Shown piece by piece: positions 47,501 to 58,444 of a stretch of 60,442 nt of DNA (positions within the stretch are counted from its first letter, which is position 1; every line of letters begins with the position of its first letter). The position numbers and the translations under genes are program-made. Source of the stretch: Perkinsus olseni. Lineage: Eukaryota > Perkinsozoa > Perkinsida > Perkinsidae. The stretch is taken from assembly GCA_013115135.1 (NCBI GenBank), contig JABANP010000313.1, positions 1-60,442 of the forward strand, given 5' to 3'. Below the pieces are notes generated by a model that did no database searches, had not been told where the DNA came from, and was given only the letters and a program-made list of their open reading frames with translations.

Positions 47501-48315
47501 CGAGTTTAGAATGTGTCTCGTCGTTGGTCTATACGCGTCATCGTCGCGTGAGGGTGGCAGGGTTCTCCGGGACAATTTGTCCCGGACAAAGTACAGCCCG
47601 AACCTGCCAATGGCAGGCTGTCATGCACGTACGTCCCTCTTGCCGCTCACCAGTACGACCCGCCAATGAACTCCCTTATATCATTCAGCGATCTTCGTTT
47701 CCACGATCAACTATGGTGAAGTATGTGCCAACCTCCTTCTCACCTTTTCTGTTCCCGTAATGCCTAGTGCCAGTAGGCTAGTGAGGGTAGTCCGCTTTCC
47801 TTGATGATCAGACGTGAAGAGCCCCCACATGGCGTTACTGCATCGGCCGTTCGGAAGCAGCTGAGTCTATAACCTTTTGAGGTGAGATGGGCTCTGTGCA
47901 TGTGATCCTGCCTTATCCAGCTCTGCTCGTGCGGGGCATGAATAGGGCGACGGGCGTCCGCCTGCAAAGCCTGGCGATCTCCCGGGTCGGGTCTAGGAGG
48001 GCCCATAGATCTCTTGTGTGGGGTGACTGGGCTCTCCGGTAATGTCAGGTATCGCCCTCCAACCACCCTAGTATCATGCCTCCAGGAGCGACTGGGTCGT
48101 CGTGCTGTATTCCGCGGGAGAAGGCGAGGAAGCATCCTCGGGATCTGGACCAGATCATCTGGTTGCTCTAAGTAACAGGTCGGGGATCTCGTTGCCCTCT
48201 CGTGGTCTTCGGTGACAATGGTATAAAGCAGTTGCCAAGGAGATTATTGCTATGGCGCTCAGAACAGCAATTTTGCTGTTGTGCGCCAAGTCGATGATGG
48301 ATTGCATTTTGGGTC
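47501..48315. other. No gene supported
   Basis: A 123-aa minus ORF (48135-47764) is His/Arg/Pro-rich with no motif. GGACAATTTGTCC (47570-47582) is a small palindrome. Nothing else was seen. Confidence 0.3.
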
Positions 48316-48361
48316 ACCTTGATATTTTCAAGGTGTAATTCAATTCAAGTTGAAAATATCG
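48316..48361. repeat. Nested inverted repeats (competing hairpins)
   Basis: CACCTTGA (48316-48323) pairs with TCAAGGTG (48329-48336) around a 5-nt loop. GATATTTTCAA (48322-48332) pairs with TTGAAAATATC (48351-48361) around 18 nt. The two stems exclude one another. No gene context explains them. Confidence 0.6.
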
Positions 48362-48453
48362 CATACATGTGGAACACAGCGCGATTTTTGTACGAGGCCT
48401 ATTCCGGTTGTGTAGACCAGGTGGTAATCACATACATTCGGGCTCTACGCGAA

Positions 48454-48489
<36 letters not shown>

Positions 48490-48490
48490 G
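48454..48490 (+). repeat. (TTG)n microsatellite, about 12 units
   Basis: Uninterrupted TGT/TTG triplets over 37 bp. No supported coding frame runs through it. Confidence 0.95.
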
Positions 48491-48983
48491 CATAGCTTCG
48501 CAAACTCTACATTACAGTAGAAGAGTGTCTGGAAGGAATTGCGTCGAAGGCAGAGCTCAGCTTCCTGATGCCCCAGTGTATCGACGAAATTTTGGTAGAA
48601 GTTCTAACCTGCAAGCTTGTGATTCATAAGTTGTGAAATTGTAATGAAAACAGCTGGGTGCCATTCCGCCGTACTCGTTGTTAAATTGACGAACAACTGT
48701 CGGATGAAGCTGTGCATGAGAGGGCTTGAAGGGATACACTAAGTCTTGGCGGCCACCTGGGTTCTAGATCAGCGCTCACTTGGACAAAAGACTAAGCGAC
48801 TTGACACGCCTTGTCGCGAAATGGACATCCTTTTCGAGCCCCTCGCGAAGAACATTTCAATACGAGAAGGCAACCTGGTGCGCAAATGTGAAGCCAGACT
48901 AAATCAACCCGACTAATGGGTACTGTTGCGCTTGTATACGATCACACTGCGCATATGCAGAGGGCCTGGCGATTCTGAATGAA

Positions 48984-49580
48984 ATGGCGCGCGATTACAG
49001 GATCGCGGCTCCCATTAAGTACATCGGCCGAACACCAACAAGCAGAGAGCAACTGCTATTTGTTCATACGCAGGACTGCACACGATGTTCAACCTCTTCC
49101 CCACTTTTCTCCACTTCTCTCTTGAAGAGGGCCTCTGCAGCGGGCATTCCTGGCCCATCCCCTGCGCCAGTTCGATGGGACGGTTCCCAACTATTGGCGG
49201 TGAGGATCGCGTATATGCTGTTCGGCTCTGAGTAGCCACCGACAACATCTGTTGACTGGTTCAAAGAAGGAGACCCATTTCAGAGTCACTAAACATAATT
49301 CGATCAGAGGGTCGGTTGTGCTCCAGGCAGGTGTGTGGGAGTTTATAGTCCAACGCCGGTTCCGGCTTAGTTAGACTCTTGCCGATATGCGCAGTTGAGG
49401 ACTCACTATAGCGTTGATATGCAGTGCAATCTGGCATACTTTCAAGAAGCTTCCCTCAGGGGTACATTCAAACAGAGAAGCTTTCTTCCCTCCTGGCAGG
49501 ATCCGCTTGCACATCCGGGAGACTGTGTCTACCACCGTCACACAAGTCTCGCCCCGGTATGCCACCACAGGCATCATCTA
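48984..49580 (-). mobile_element. Retroelement fragment (gag-like), copy A
   Basis: Minus-strand protein similarity links this to 51290-51790: VVGGYSEPNS...SWEPSHRT near 49250-49180 parallels VAAQSREVQT...MVENRPILL near 51480-51420. The DNA shares GATGGGACGGTTC, GCCACCGACAA and TCAGAGGGTCGGTTGT. Further minus sequence (PGGKKASLFECTPEGSFLKV, 49500-49440) continues the element and recurs at 4940-4970. No LTR ends were found. Confidence 0.6.
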
Positions 49581-49599
49581 CAGGACTCGAAAAGGTCAC

Positions 49600-50060
49600 C
49601 AAACGTGAACGTAACGTCACGTAAACTACACCATTTTCCGTGCAAGTTTGACAAGTGAACAGGCAAGAATGACAATGTCACATGCAAGTTTGACAATGAA
49701 CACGCAAGTTTGACACATGTCAAATTTGTTACCACCAAGAATGTCAATATAAAGTCCAAGTTTGATACATGCCTAAATTGTTACCACCAAGAATGTCAAT
49801 ATGAAGTCCAAGTTTGATACATATCGAATTTGTTAACACGAAGAATGTCAATGTTGAGTCCAAGTTTGAGAAGGACAAAAATATCACATACAGCAATGAC
49901 AGTATCACAGCCAAGTTTGACAATACACGGGCAAGATTGACAAGTGCCAATCCGAGTTTGACAGCGAGTCGATGAAAGCCCAGACTCAAAGAGAAGAGCT
50001 CATTCGGCTTGGGAAACCACACACATTCACTGGCTAACGCACGAAAGAAACCCACCAGTA
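49600..50060 (+). repeat. Dispersed repeat rich in CAAGTTTGACA, with 52-bp tandem units
   Basis: CAAGTTTGA recurs more than eight times. Three consecutive 52-bp units, 49709-49760, 49761-49812 and 49813-49864, share TTGTTACCACCAAGAATGTC-like cores and end AGTCCAAG; a fourth partial unit runs to about 49915. A decayed copy lies at 45310-45525. No coding capacity. Confidence 0.9.
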
Positions 50061-51289
50061 ACCGCCGGTTACTAACCGGCTAACGACCCGGTTCAGTACT
50101 ACTAAGCTGTTAGACTATCTTCGATGCAATTATCCTCACTCCTGCTGCGTAGGCTACGTCTGATATCATACTGCGTGTTGCACTGGCGTGCATGACTAAT
50201 GTTACGTGCTGCACGTATAGTATACGTCGTATACTCAGTAAACGTGCGGCTTAGGCTAGGCTATTTCACGATATACAATTTCCGTCATCGAGCAACTGTT
50301 CGCGAGTCCAGTTTTGCCACTTTCTGAGTCCCGTCTCAAATTGTCACCCTGTAGCGACTCAGTACTACTGAGTTATAGTGCTACAACGAACGCTTCCTCA
50401 TTTAACATGTTCTCTTCAGTATCAAGCTGCCGCAACAGCTCGATGTGCGCTATTTCCGCACCTTCGACTGCTTCTCGTTCTATGAGCGCCAGATGAGCTT
50501 GTCCATTCCTGAGCCCACAATGTTTCTCGGTCCGGTGTATATATAGCCCTTCGGAATAAACCTGTGAATAACAGCAAAAATGTCCCATTGTTTCTAGGCC
50601 GCACCAATCTGTCCCCGCGGGGGGATTTCCGGCGCTCTTCGACGAAGAGCCTTCGCAGGGGCTCTGAAGGTGCTGAGACCCACTTTACCCGCCTGATTAC
50701 CACATAATCCCTTGGAAGATCGAGACGGTGCTAGGTTCCGGATAAAGACAAGTTATTCCGCCCCTTTCTCCTCCCGATGCCCCCGCGACTCGTATTGGCT
50801 CAGAGCTCTTTGGGGAAGCCCCACTGGGGCTGCCCCAGTCGCCCAGAAGTCTGCTAAATTAATCAATTTTCGCCCTTGTGTTCGTAGAACCAGTAAGCTA
50901 TTGGCAATAACCGCTCGTCTTCAGCTAACACTTTCTCTTCAACCTGCCCATCGCTGATACAACCTTTCACCTCAGGACCTGAGGCTCAGGTAGTACCTGA
51001 CAGGGACTTCTACGTCATACTCCTCGTCCGGTGGACGATCACGCCAAGGAGATTCAGTGCGACGGCCTGGAGCTCCCAACTTACCTTTCTTAAGCTCGAT
51101 GTTCGGTCATGACGATGCACGAGAGAGCTTGCCTCAGGCAAGTTGCCTGCTAGGGCTGAGCTCGTTCCTACATCAGTACAGTCATTTGATTGCGAGAAAG
51201 AACCAAACTTGAGCCAGAGTGGTTCCACCTCGTCTTCGTCTTCCTCTGCGGCGACTATTGGAAAATCTGAGCGGTCTACATAGTCTTGG
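50061..51289. other. Repeat-rich spacer, no gene supported
   Basis: AACCGCCGGTTACTAACCGGCTAAC near 50060-50085 contains paired CCGGTT/AACCGG steps. TAGTATACGTCGTATACT at 50218-50235 is close to a palindrome. Short ORFs lack motifs. Likely more decayed element sequence. Confidence 0.35.
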
Positions 51290-51790
51290 CACTCTCTTCA
51301 AGCCTCTTCTTGGGAGTCTCCTACGAATACAGCGATGGGACGGCAACAATTCTCCCTTCTTTGCTGTTGCAAGCAGCTTCTCTCCCATTCTCCCTTCTTT
51401 CGAAGCGGGAGTAATATGGGACGGTTCTCAACCATTGGTCGCAAGGCTCGCGTCTGTACCTCTCGGCTTTGAGCAGCCACCGACAAGATGACTCATCTCA
51501 GATGAGTCACTTCTGTTCTAGAAGTAGCCAGTTTCGGGCCTTCCCACACACAGGCACCACCCACTGATTTGAGTTGAGTCGAACAACCACATCCACCTTT
51601 TTACTCCTCCAGAAATGATATGATATCATCGATATCCATTTCGGAGGTTTTCGACGTAATTTGGTCAGAGGGTCGGTTGTTCTCCAGACAGATGACAGTC
51701 CTCTGTAACTTATGTATGGGATGTTCCGAAAGATGCCTTCGCGAAGAAACAAGGGTGTCGCTCCGCGATGCACGGCCTGATCGGACCCGA
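51290..51790 (-). mobile_element. Retroelement fragment (gag-like), copy B
   Basis: Shares GGGACGGTT(C)TCAA, GCCACCGACAAGAT and GGTCAGAGGGTCGGTTGT with copy A at 48984-49330. The minus frame reads RTVICLENNRPSDQITSK followed by an acidic end MDIDDIISFLEE and a stop at about 51603, probably the C-terminus of a structural protein. It is broken from copy A by different flanks. No LTR was recognised. Confidence 0.6.
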
Positions 51791-52302
51791 CGGGCTCGCC
51801 CTTGTGTTTGGGCCTCTATGCCTAAGGCGGTCTTCATCATCCAGGTCGGCATCCTTCGATGATTACTCCTCCGGCAACGCAGCACCATTCTCACATGATT
51901 AAGTAGTCTTCATCCAAGATCAGTAATGGGGTATAATCAGAATTTGTATGGAACTCAAACATCGAGCAACCCACATGTACGTAAGTATCACAAGATACTC
52001 ATGAATGATTAGTTTCGTATTCGACATAGCAAGACGTAATTGGCCATTCCAGAAATGCCTTTCAAGTTCAGAAGTCCCTGAATCACCCGGCGTCCAATCG
52101 TTGCATGATGCAACTTGCATCGTTTGAAGACGAAATGAGCGAAGGGTAAGGGGAAGGGGAAGAGGAGGCTCACATGGTGGAGAGGTGGTTCTCGAGTCGA
52201 GAATCTCGACCGAAGCCGGCATGCTCGACCCAGTGGAAAACCGAAGAACCACCACAGAGGAATCACGAGCGCTCGGGTTCATCACGCAAAGTAGACGAAG
52301 TT

Positions 52303-52611
52303 CTAGTCGCAGCAGTCACAAAGACCTCCGCATGCAGCCATGATACCCCAACAGATAGGGCCTCCACCGAATATGTAGATCCAGCAGGCTTGACACGCAC
52401 CGCAAAGATTCTTGTCCTTCGCCAACTTCTTTTTTGGACCATACAGAGCATTCATATCGGCCTCGGCAGCGGACGCGGAGTAGTCCTTGTGAACGTCATC
52501 CTGTACGATGGAGGAATTCGGTCTATTCGCACCACTGGCTTCGAGTTCGCCAGCTAGAACAGCGACGGTGACACTAACGATGATCAGGATCCTTAGAACA
52601 AGAGATATCAT
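52303..52611 (-). CDS. Small secreted cysteine-rich peptide precursor
   Basis: 102-aa single-exon ORF. Residues 1-20 (MISLVLRILIIVSVTVAVLA) are a textbook signal peptide with cleavage after VLA. A polar, mostly acidic propeptide follows (about 21-59), then a basic site KKKLAKDK (60-67) suited to processing, then a C-terminal 34-residue domain with eight Cys at 70, 73, 76, 87, 94, 98, 100 and 101, rich in Gly and Trp (FGGGPICW). Prepropeptide layout plus an even Cys number suggests a secreted disulfide-bonded peptide. No known family was recognised, and function (defence, signalling, host interaction) cannot be told. The start is the only Met before the signal peptide. It sits alone in a repeat-rich stretch. 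Confidence 0.72.
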   Translation of the reverse strand: MISLVLRILIIVSVTVAVLAGELEASGANRPNSSIVQDDVHKDYSASAAEADMNALYGPKKKLAKDKNLCGACQACWIYIFGGGPICWGIMAACGGLCDCCD

Positions 52612-53817
52612 TATTGCGGTACATTGAACTGCAGCTTGCTCCTTTAATATCCGCCGGACACTTGCGAAGCGTGGCTTGGATCGTTACCGTCAATGTGAGA
52701 GTTGCTCGTGACGCCAGTGGGCAGTCTGTCCACTGGGAGACAGCTGCGCTCTGTCCCACCAGTTTCCGCCCTCCCCCAGAGCTGAAGAGGGATGTAAGGG
52801 ACGACCTGTACCTACTGGTGGGGAGGCTGATGGTGCGCCCTCACGACTTCGCACTCGCACTACCCTCATAGCCCTCGACTTCATCGGCTACTACGCTGCC
52901 GCCCACTACTTAGGAGGAGGCCGTGACATCCTGCATGAACGCTAGCTGCTTGGATTGTGAAGCTCGGAACCCGTGAAAACCTTGCTTACGTCGTGTAACC
53001 TAATTTGGGTTGAAACAGTGCTGCACTGTGGTGTTACTTCGGCGAGTTCCGCACGTGAACTCGACGTAAGGAGCAAGGAGCTACCTGGGCTCAGGCGACA
53101 AGGTGACAGGAAACATTAGCTCTATGTGGCACGCGTGTACAGGCGCGATCGCGAGATGACTCAAGAGACACTTACCCGGAACAATAAGTATACTACCGTA
53201 AGGAAATTTGCGACACAGCAGTTATTAAAGACGACGAGAAGCAATGTCGCTCGAGGCTGATCGGATTCTCTTTCCGTCTAGCTTCAAGAATGCGACGAAT
53301 CGTCGCTGTCGATATTCGTCCCCAACCTCAGCCATGGTCTCGCGGACTGTCCCATCGCCCTACCATCGAGATTCAGAGGTTCCCCGTTCCTTGCTGATCG
53401 TCGCATCGTCCATCTCTACAACGGCAGCTTCTCTGTGTTGTGTCCCCTACACCGAGAAAGCATTCCAATTTGCGTCAGTAGATCAACGGTCTTTCTGACG
53501 TGAGAAGGTCTGAAAAATTGTGTGGGAACTGACAAGGCTCGCCTCTAGGCATTAACATATGAGAGAGGTCGGGAGGTCTCGGAGTGTGTACATTACTCGA
53601 TGAGTTGGTGACTGAGTGTGTCTTGTTAAACAGTCTACTTTCAACTGGTAGGGTATTACTGTAGCCATTCATTCGAACCTGCATCGGTTATAGTTGCGAC
53701 CTACTACAAGGTTATTTCAACTGCGGTATATCCTTGCCTCTCGACTTCGAGGATCCAGGAGCTCCCTGACGAACTACAGATGGAGCTACAGATGCCTTTG
53801 CAGTTGTTCGTCAATTC
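52612..53817. other. Spacer, no gene supported
   Basis: Contains the putative promoter of the peptide gene (minus) and the upstream part of the kinase remnant (plus). In-frame coding for the kinase remnant extends upstream of 53818 to about 53780, where CTACAG could be a splice acceptor. No other coding signal. Confidence 0.35.
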
Positions 53818-54498
53818 ATGCATAACTCACAACTCGATGGCGACAGGTTTTATGCCAGCAGATTCATGTACAACAAACAGAGAGATCTTCTGGGCGAAGG
53901 CACGTATGGCAAAGTGTAGGCCTTCCTAACCAGTCCCATTGCCCACTGGCAATAACGAGCCGCCGGGGTCCTCATCAGGTACCGCGCTTTCGACACGGTT
54001 GCGAAGTCTAGAGTTGCGTTAAAACTAGTGAGGGATGCCCGACGGAGGCGACTCACACATTAGTCTCCTCTAATGACAGGTCACTTTCGATCCGATGGTC
54101 GAAGGCTGTCCTCTTCTCGTGCTGAGAGAGCTCGGCACCATACGGAAGGTTCTGGGTAACGCCGGCGAAGGAGACGGAGCTCATCGTCATATTGTGAGCT
54201 AGTGGCATCGTGTTGATGCATTGAGTCTGTGATGGCATGTGCCTGCTCTCTGTAGGTCAGCCTTCGAGACATCATCTACGAGTCCGGTGGGAACTCCGTG
54301 GGCATATCTTTCGAGCTGTGCGAGTGCGACCTCCGACAGTACCTCGCCCGGCATGGAGCAGTCACGACCGACTCACGACGACTCGAATACTCGTGGAGTG
54401 ACGGATTGCACTATTCTACTCAACAACTAAGAGGTAGAGTGGGTTGGATAAGGAGATATATGATAAGCAGGAAGAGCGTAGGAATGCACAATAGCTAA
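53818..54498 (+). pseudogene. CDK-like (CMGC) protein kinase, truncated N-lobe remnant
   Basis: Exons 53818-53915, 53979-54027, 54080-54193 and 54256-54498 join in frame over introns of 63, 52 and 62 nt. The product has the glycine loop LLGEGTYGKVYRAFD, ATP-binding Lys in VALKLV, an N-lobe helix LLVLRELGTIRKVL, HIVSLRDIIY and the hinge region FELCECDLRQYLARHG, then LHYSTQQLRGRVGWIRRY aligned to the helix before the catalytic loop. Where HRDLKPxN is expected the sequence reads SRKSVGMHNS and stops. No DFG, APE or C-lobe follows; a decayed retroelement lies downstream. The kinase is dead and truncated. Intact splice sites suggest recent loss. A start upstream of 53818 is possible. Confidence 0.75.
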
Positions 54499-54673
54499 GG
54501 GACAGAAGCTTTATAGCTACTCTTAGGAATTGTGTGATGGGACAGTGCGATCCTCTACCGCGGAATACGGCATACAATGCTAATGGGAACTGAGTGAACC
54601 ATGAGTCGGAATACTTCACGCGTCTGATGATTCTTCGGCCGATCTTGTAGTTGATGTGGTTTCATTGATCCCA

Positions 54674-57600
54674 TCATCGCTCGTCAGTCATAGTGGGCGT
54701 CAAATTGGGGGCTCGTAACCGACGAAGGGTGATGTGGCGATACAGGTGGCATACTTGCAGTGGCGGTCGATGATCCAGAATGGAGACCGCAGTTCCTTGA
54801 AGTTGAGCTTTACTGCTGCATACGGATTCCAAAGAGCGAAGAGGACCACTCTGAACCATTTGTATCCTTGAATCAGCCTTCGAGGTAGGTAGTGATCGTG
54901 ACTCGTACTTGGCTGCCACCTGTAGTCTTGGAGGAACTGGAAGGCACTCACGGATATGGCGTTCTATGATTCTGAGGGTGGAAGCCTCGATGTTGCTTCC
55001 ACTCATAGATGGAGTGGGCTTTATTGCCGTCTTGTCGTCGCAGAACAGTCATAGTCGTTCACTTCTTACCAACCTTGAACCGACTTGATCCGGGTCGTGT
55101 AACCGAACATATACCAGGGACCCTGATGGTAGGCATTCTTGAACTGGTTTACACGATTAACGGCTAATGCTCGTTGTTCACTGGAGTACATCTTCCACCT
55201 TCTCGAGTTTCTGCAAATGTCGCGAAGTCTTCAACCTCTCTCGGGTTCAAAGGAAGACGTCCGAGACTTATAGAGTAGAAAGGGTTCCGTATGATGAACG
55301 AGCACTTGGTGTGGATCTCAATGACCAAGAGGAATCTCGTCAATAATTGCTTCAGAGTGACAGTCCAGAGGACCATGCAGGCACGTATAGAACACTGCTT
55401 GCAGTTTCTGCAATGAGGTTCGAGTTGATTGTTCTATTGCAGCTTACCGGTGTGAATGATAAGGTCGTCAGATGCTTAGCTCCAATGGGGTCCAGATGCT
55501 GTTGCACCGAACCTTTAAAGCTCAAGATCCTTGATCTGTAGTTGGGAGCACTAGAAGTCCTGCCATATCTAGCATTCATGTTACGAAAAGCAGTTGGCGA
55601 TCTCCATGGAACTTTCAGTTCGTAACACATATACCTCGCCAATGGCCCCGAGACTGGCATAATGCCGTTAGGAGTAATAGCAAACGACCTCGTGAGGTTG
55701 ATACCGATACTGTATCTGCGGCAACTGTGTGCCACGGTCCGAGGTGAAGTGCTACTCGTTGTACTCCTTCGCGCTTCCAGATCTGGCGTAGTTGCTGTTG
55801 ATTGCGGGCCTTGCAGTTAGCTACATGATCGCAGACGGCTCGAGAATAGCGGAAACCAATAGTTCCGTTTCACGGCTTCAATGACTCGGTGTATGATACA
55901 CCGGACGGCTGCTCCCCATATAGGGATACACCGTGTATCCCTATATGGGAGCTGTCGAAATCCAGAATCATGATATGAAGAGAACTCGATTTGTATCAAC
56001 GATGAAGGCACTACCGGAACCACGATGACGTCGTTAGGGTGAACACACCGGATACTGCCGAGATATGGCGCATAAGTAGACCTTCTCGTCACCAGTAGAG
56101 TGTCGCATACCAAGAATGTAAGACCGATGAACTTGCGGACATGGTGGTGTGTGATCGGAGACAGAGTCTTCACGACTTGTATTTGTGGGTCTGAACGCTG
56201 TTCATTCGCTATATCTGATAGAGACGGAAGAGCGGCGGATCTGACATTGGACACAGCAGCACACTTCTGGTTCTACGCCATAAGGTCAATATAACCGGTG
56301 GGTTCACTACTCACGGCACAAACTTCCCACTGTTGCTGACTGGCAAATGCCAGAACTTATTCAACAATGGATGCCTAGTGAGGGCATCGGCGAAGGATAA
56401 TTTTTGTGCCGTATCAGCTCTCTCAATGAAAATTCTGCGACCAAAACTCTAATGGCTCCAAAACAGCACATTTGCCATTGCCATATACTTCGCAAGGATG
56501 GGTTTTGCATCCTTGCTACTTTTTGATGATGGCCTACCAGCTCTAAAGTCATCTCTACCGCTACATTATCAACATGAAAGTACAATCGTGAAACCAACGA
56601 CGCCCAACGAGTTCTACCCTATGAACTGCTGCGAAGGCTCTATAGAGTATATGAGCCCTTTCTAAGCGAGACTATAGGCAAATTAGACTCTCGGAGCTCG
56701 AAAGACCGCAAAACCCGTTTTAGTAGGTCTTGGCCTGATTGTCGTGGGAGAAAGCCACCAGCATACTTGGCGGCGTCTGTGTGAACGTGAAAGAGGCTGG
56801 TGAAAATCATAACGTCTTGGCAAGGCATAGGAGTTGTTGTTAGGGGTCCAGGGCGAGGTGTGCCGAGTCTATAATGCAATACTCACCGACCCTTGCGAAC
56901 ATGTAGTAGACCACCTGCTATGGGTTGCATGTCGTTCACGTGCCGCAAACTTTGTGCTACATGTCTCAATGCATTCACGCAAGGTGAAATTGTCGTCCGG
57001 TAAGCTCCTCCAGTACACCAAGGGTGCTCAGTAGATCAGAATATGAGCAACTGTCACATGGTACCTTTTGCTTCAACTTGTCCAGCTTTCCTTGGTGTGG
57101 CTATCATCTCGCCGTGGTTGACGAAGTCGAGGCCGAGAACTCGAGCATCCTTCGGTGATATCCTGGCGCTTGGCTGGTTTCAGAGACAAGTCATAGTCTG
57201 CGCAGAGCTCTCGGAATCTTGTTCAACTCGTGGTCGTGGAAGATCAGAATATAGCAGCAAATCGTCCATAAACGAGTTGAGCTGGAAGTCACCATTCGCA
57301 TCTACATGCCTCTGTAACGACCATTGTAGCTTTACACTCCAAACACCGCGGACAGTGGGAAGGTCCATAAGGTAGGCACCAGAACTCATAAGGATTGGGA
57401 GTATCGTTGAAGGGGTGATATTGACCGTATAGAGACCGATTACTGGGCGAGTACCCATAGATGCATATATGCATCTCGGACGTCATTCACCACCAAACGC
57501 CTGAAGCACTCTTGCCTTCTCGATGAGAACTGCTATCAGACTCTGAGCAAACGGTGATTTACGACCAAAGGCTTTCGGAGGTGCCGATTCAAGTGGATGA

Positions 57601-58432
57601 AGGTGAACACGGGTCTATAACGCCTCGAGTCTCCACCGACGATATACCAGTTTGTGGTTGAAGATGATGGTCTTAACTCAGCTGGTCGTGAGTCGGCCTT
57701 CCTCTATCCACTGTTTTAAAACATTTATCAGCAGCCTCACGAGGCTTTTAAGTCGGCCTTCTTGAGCGCTGGATGTGGCTTCAACCCTCCTAGCTGCTCG
57801 GCTCGACTTGGCCACTTCACCAATGAAGGGTTGATCCCGACATAAAACCTGTGCTTGGACTCATCAGCAGTCCCATTCTCGGTCTTGCAGCTACTATATG
57901 AGATATCATTATTATCAATACAACCTCATCTAGTAGCCCAGCCTTTGGGTAGAAGCTTCCAAGCATCTCGCTCTGCTCCTCGAGCACTAGCTGTAGCCAC
58001 TATAGGATACGCCGTAGAGAGCTTCGGTTTGGCGTTGGAAACTGATGGTGAGCTTACATGCCGTTAGTATATCCCGACCGAGGATAGCAGGATAGATCAG
58101 ACTTGCTGAAGCAACATAGAACTTATGCTGGACTGTTGTATCACCAATATGAACCGATAGTGCAACTGAGACCAATGGTTGAGAGAGACCCTTTCGTTGC
58201 CGTTGTGCATCTCGGCGAATCCTGACCTGTCAACCTCTATGCTCACGGGTAAACTTGCCAGTGTAGGTACATCAATAAGAGAAATGCTTGAGCCACTGTC
58301 GATAAAGACCAATTGCGGTCGCACTAGGCGAGAGCGAAATAAGGAAGATCTGGCAGAATGGCTACAGTGCGAGTGCATCTTCCTCGACATTGAAGGGCGT
58401 TCGACAAAGTGCAGTCCTTGGGCGACGCTCAA
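54674..58432 (-). mobile_element. Decayed Ty3/gypsy-type LTR retrotransposon (pol region)
   Basis: Minus-strand segments appear in gypsy order: aspartic protease VFIDSGSSISLIDVP (about 58340-58290) with YPAILGRDIL closing strand; reverse transcriptase LNSFMDDLLLYSD (catalytic DD, about 57270); integrase N-terminal region with QRSDPQIQVV and SYHDS...KRNYWFP (56220-55850); core-like and C-terminal pieces (ALWNPYAAVKLNF, 54840) near the left end. Many frameshifts and stops separate them, so the copy is inactive. Neither LTR was identified. It lies between a truncated kinase and a LINE. Confidence 0.8.
55911..55952. repeat. Long near-perfect palindrome in the integrase region
   Basis: CCATATAGGGATACAC (55916-55931) is the exact reverse complement of GTGTATCCCTATATGG (55933-55948), one base apart. 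GCTC/GAGC arms extend it with one bulged C. It inserts extra codons relative to the expected HDS...YWFP spacing of the integrase. Confidence 0.85.
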
Positions 58433-58444
58433 GGGAGATGAAAG

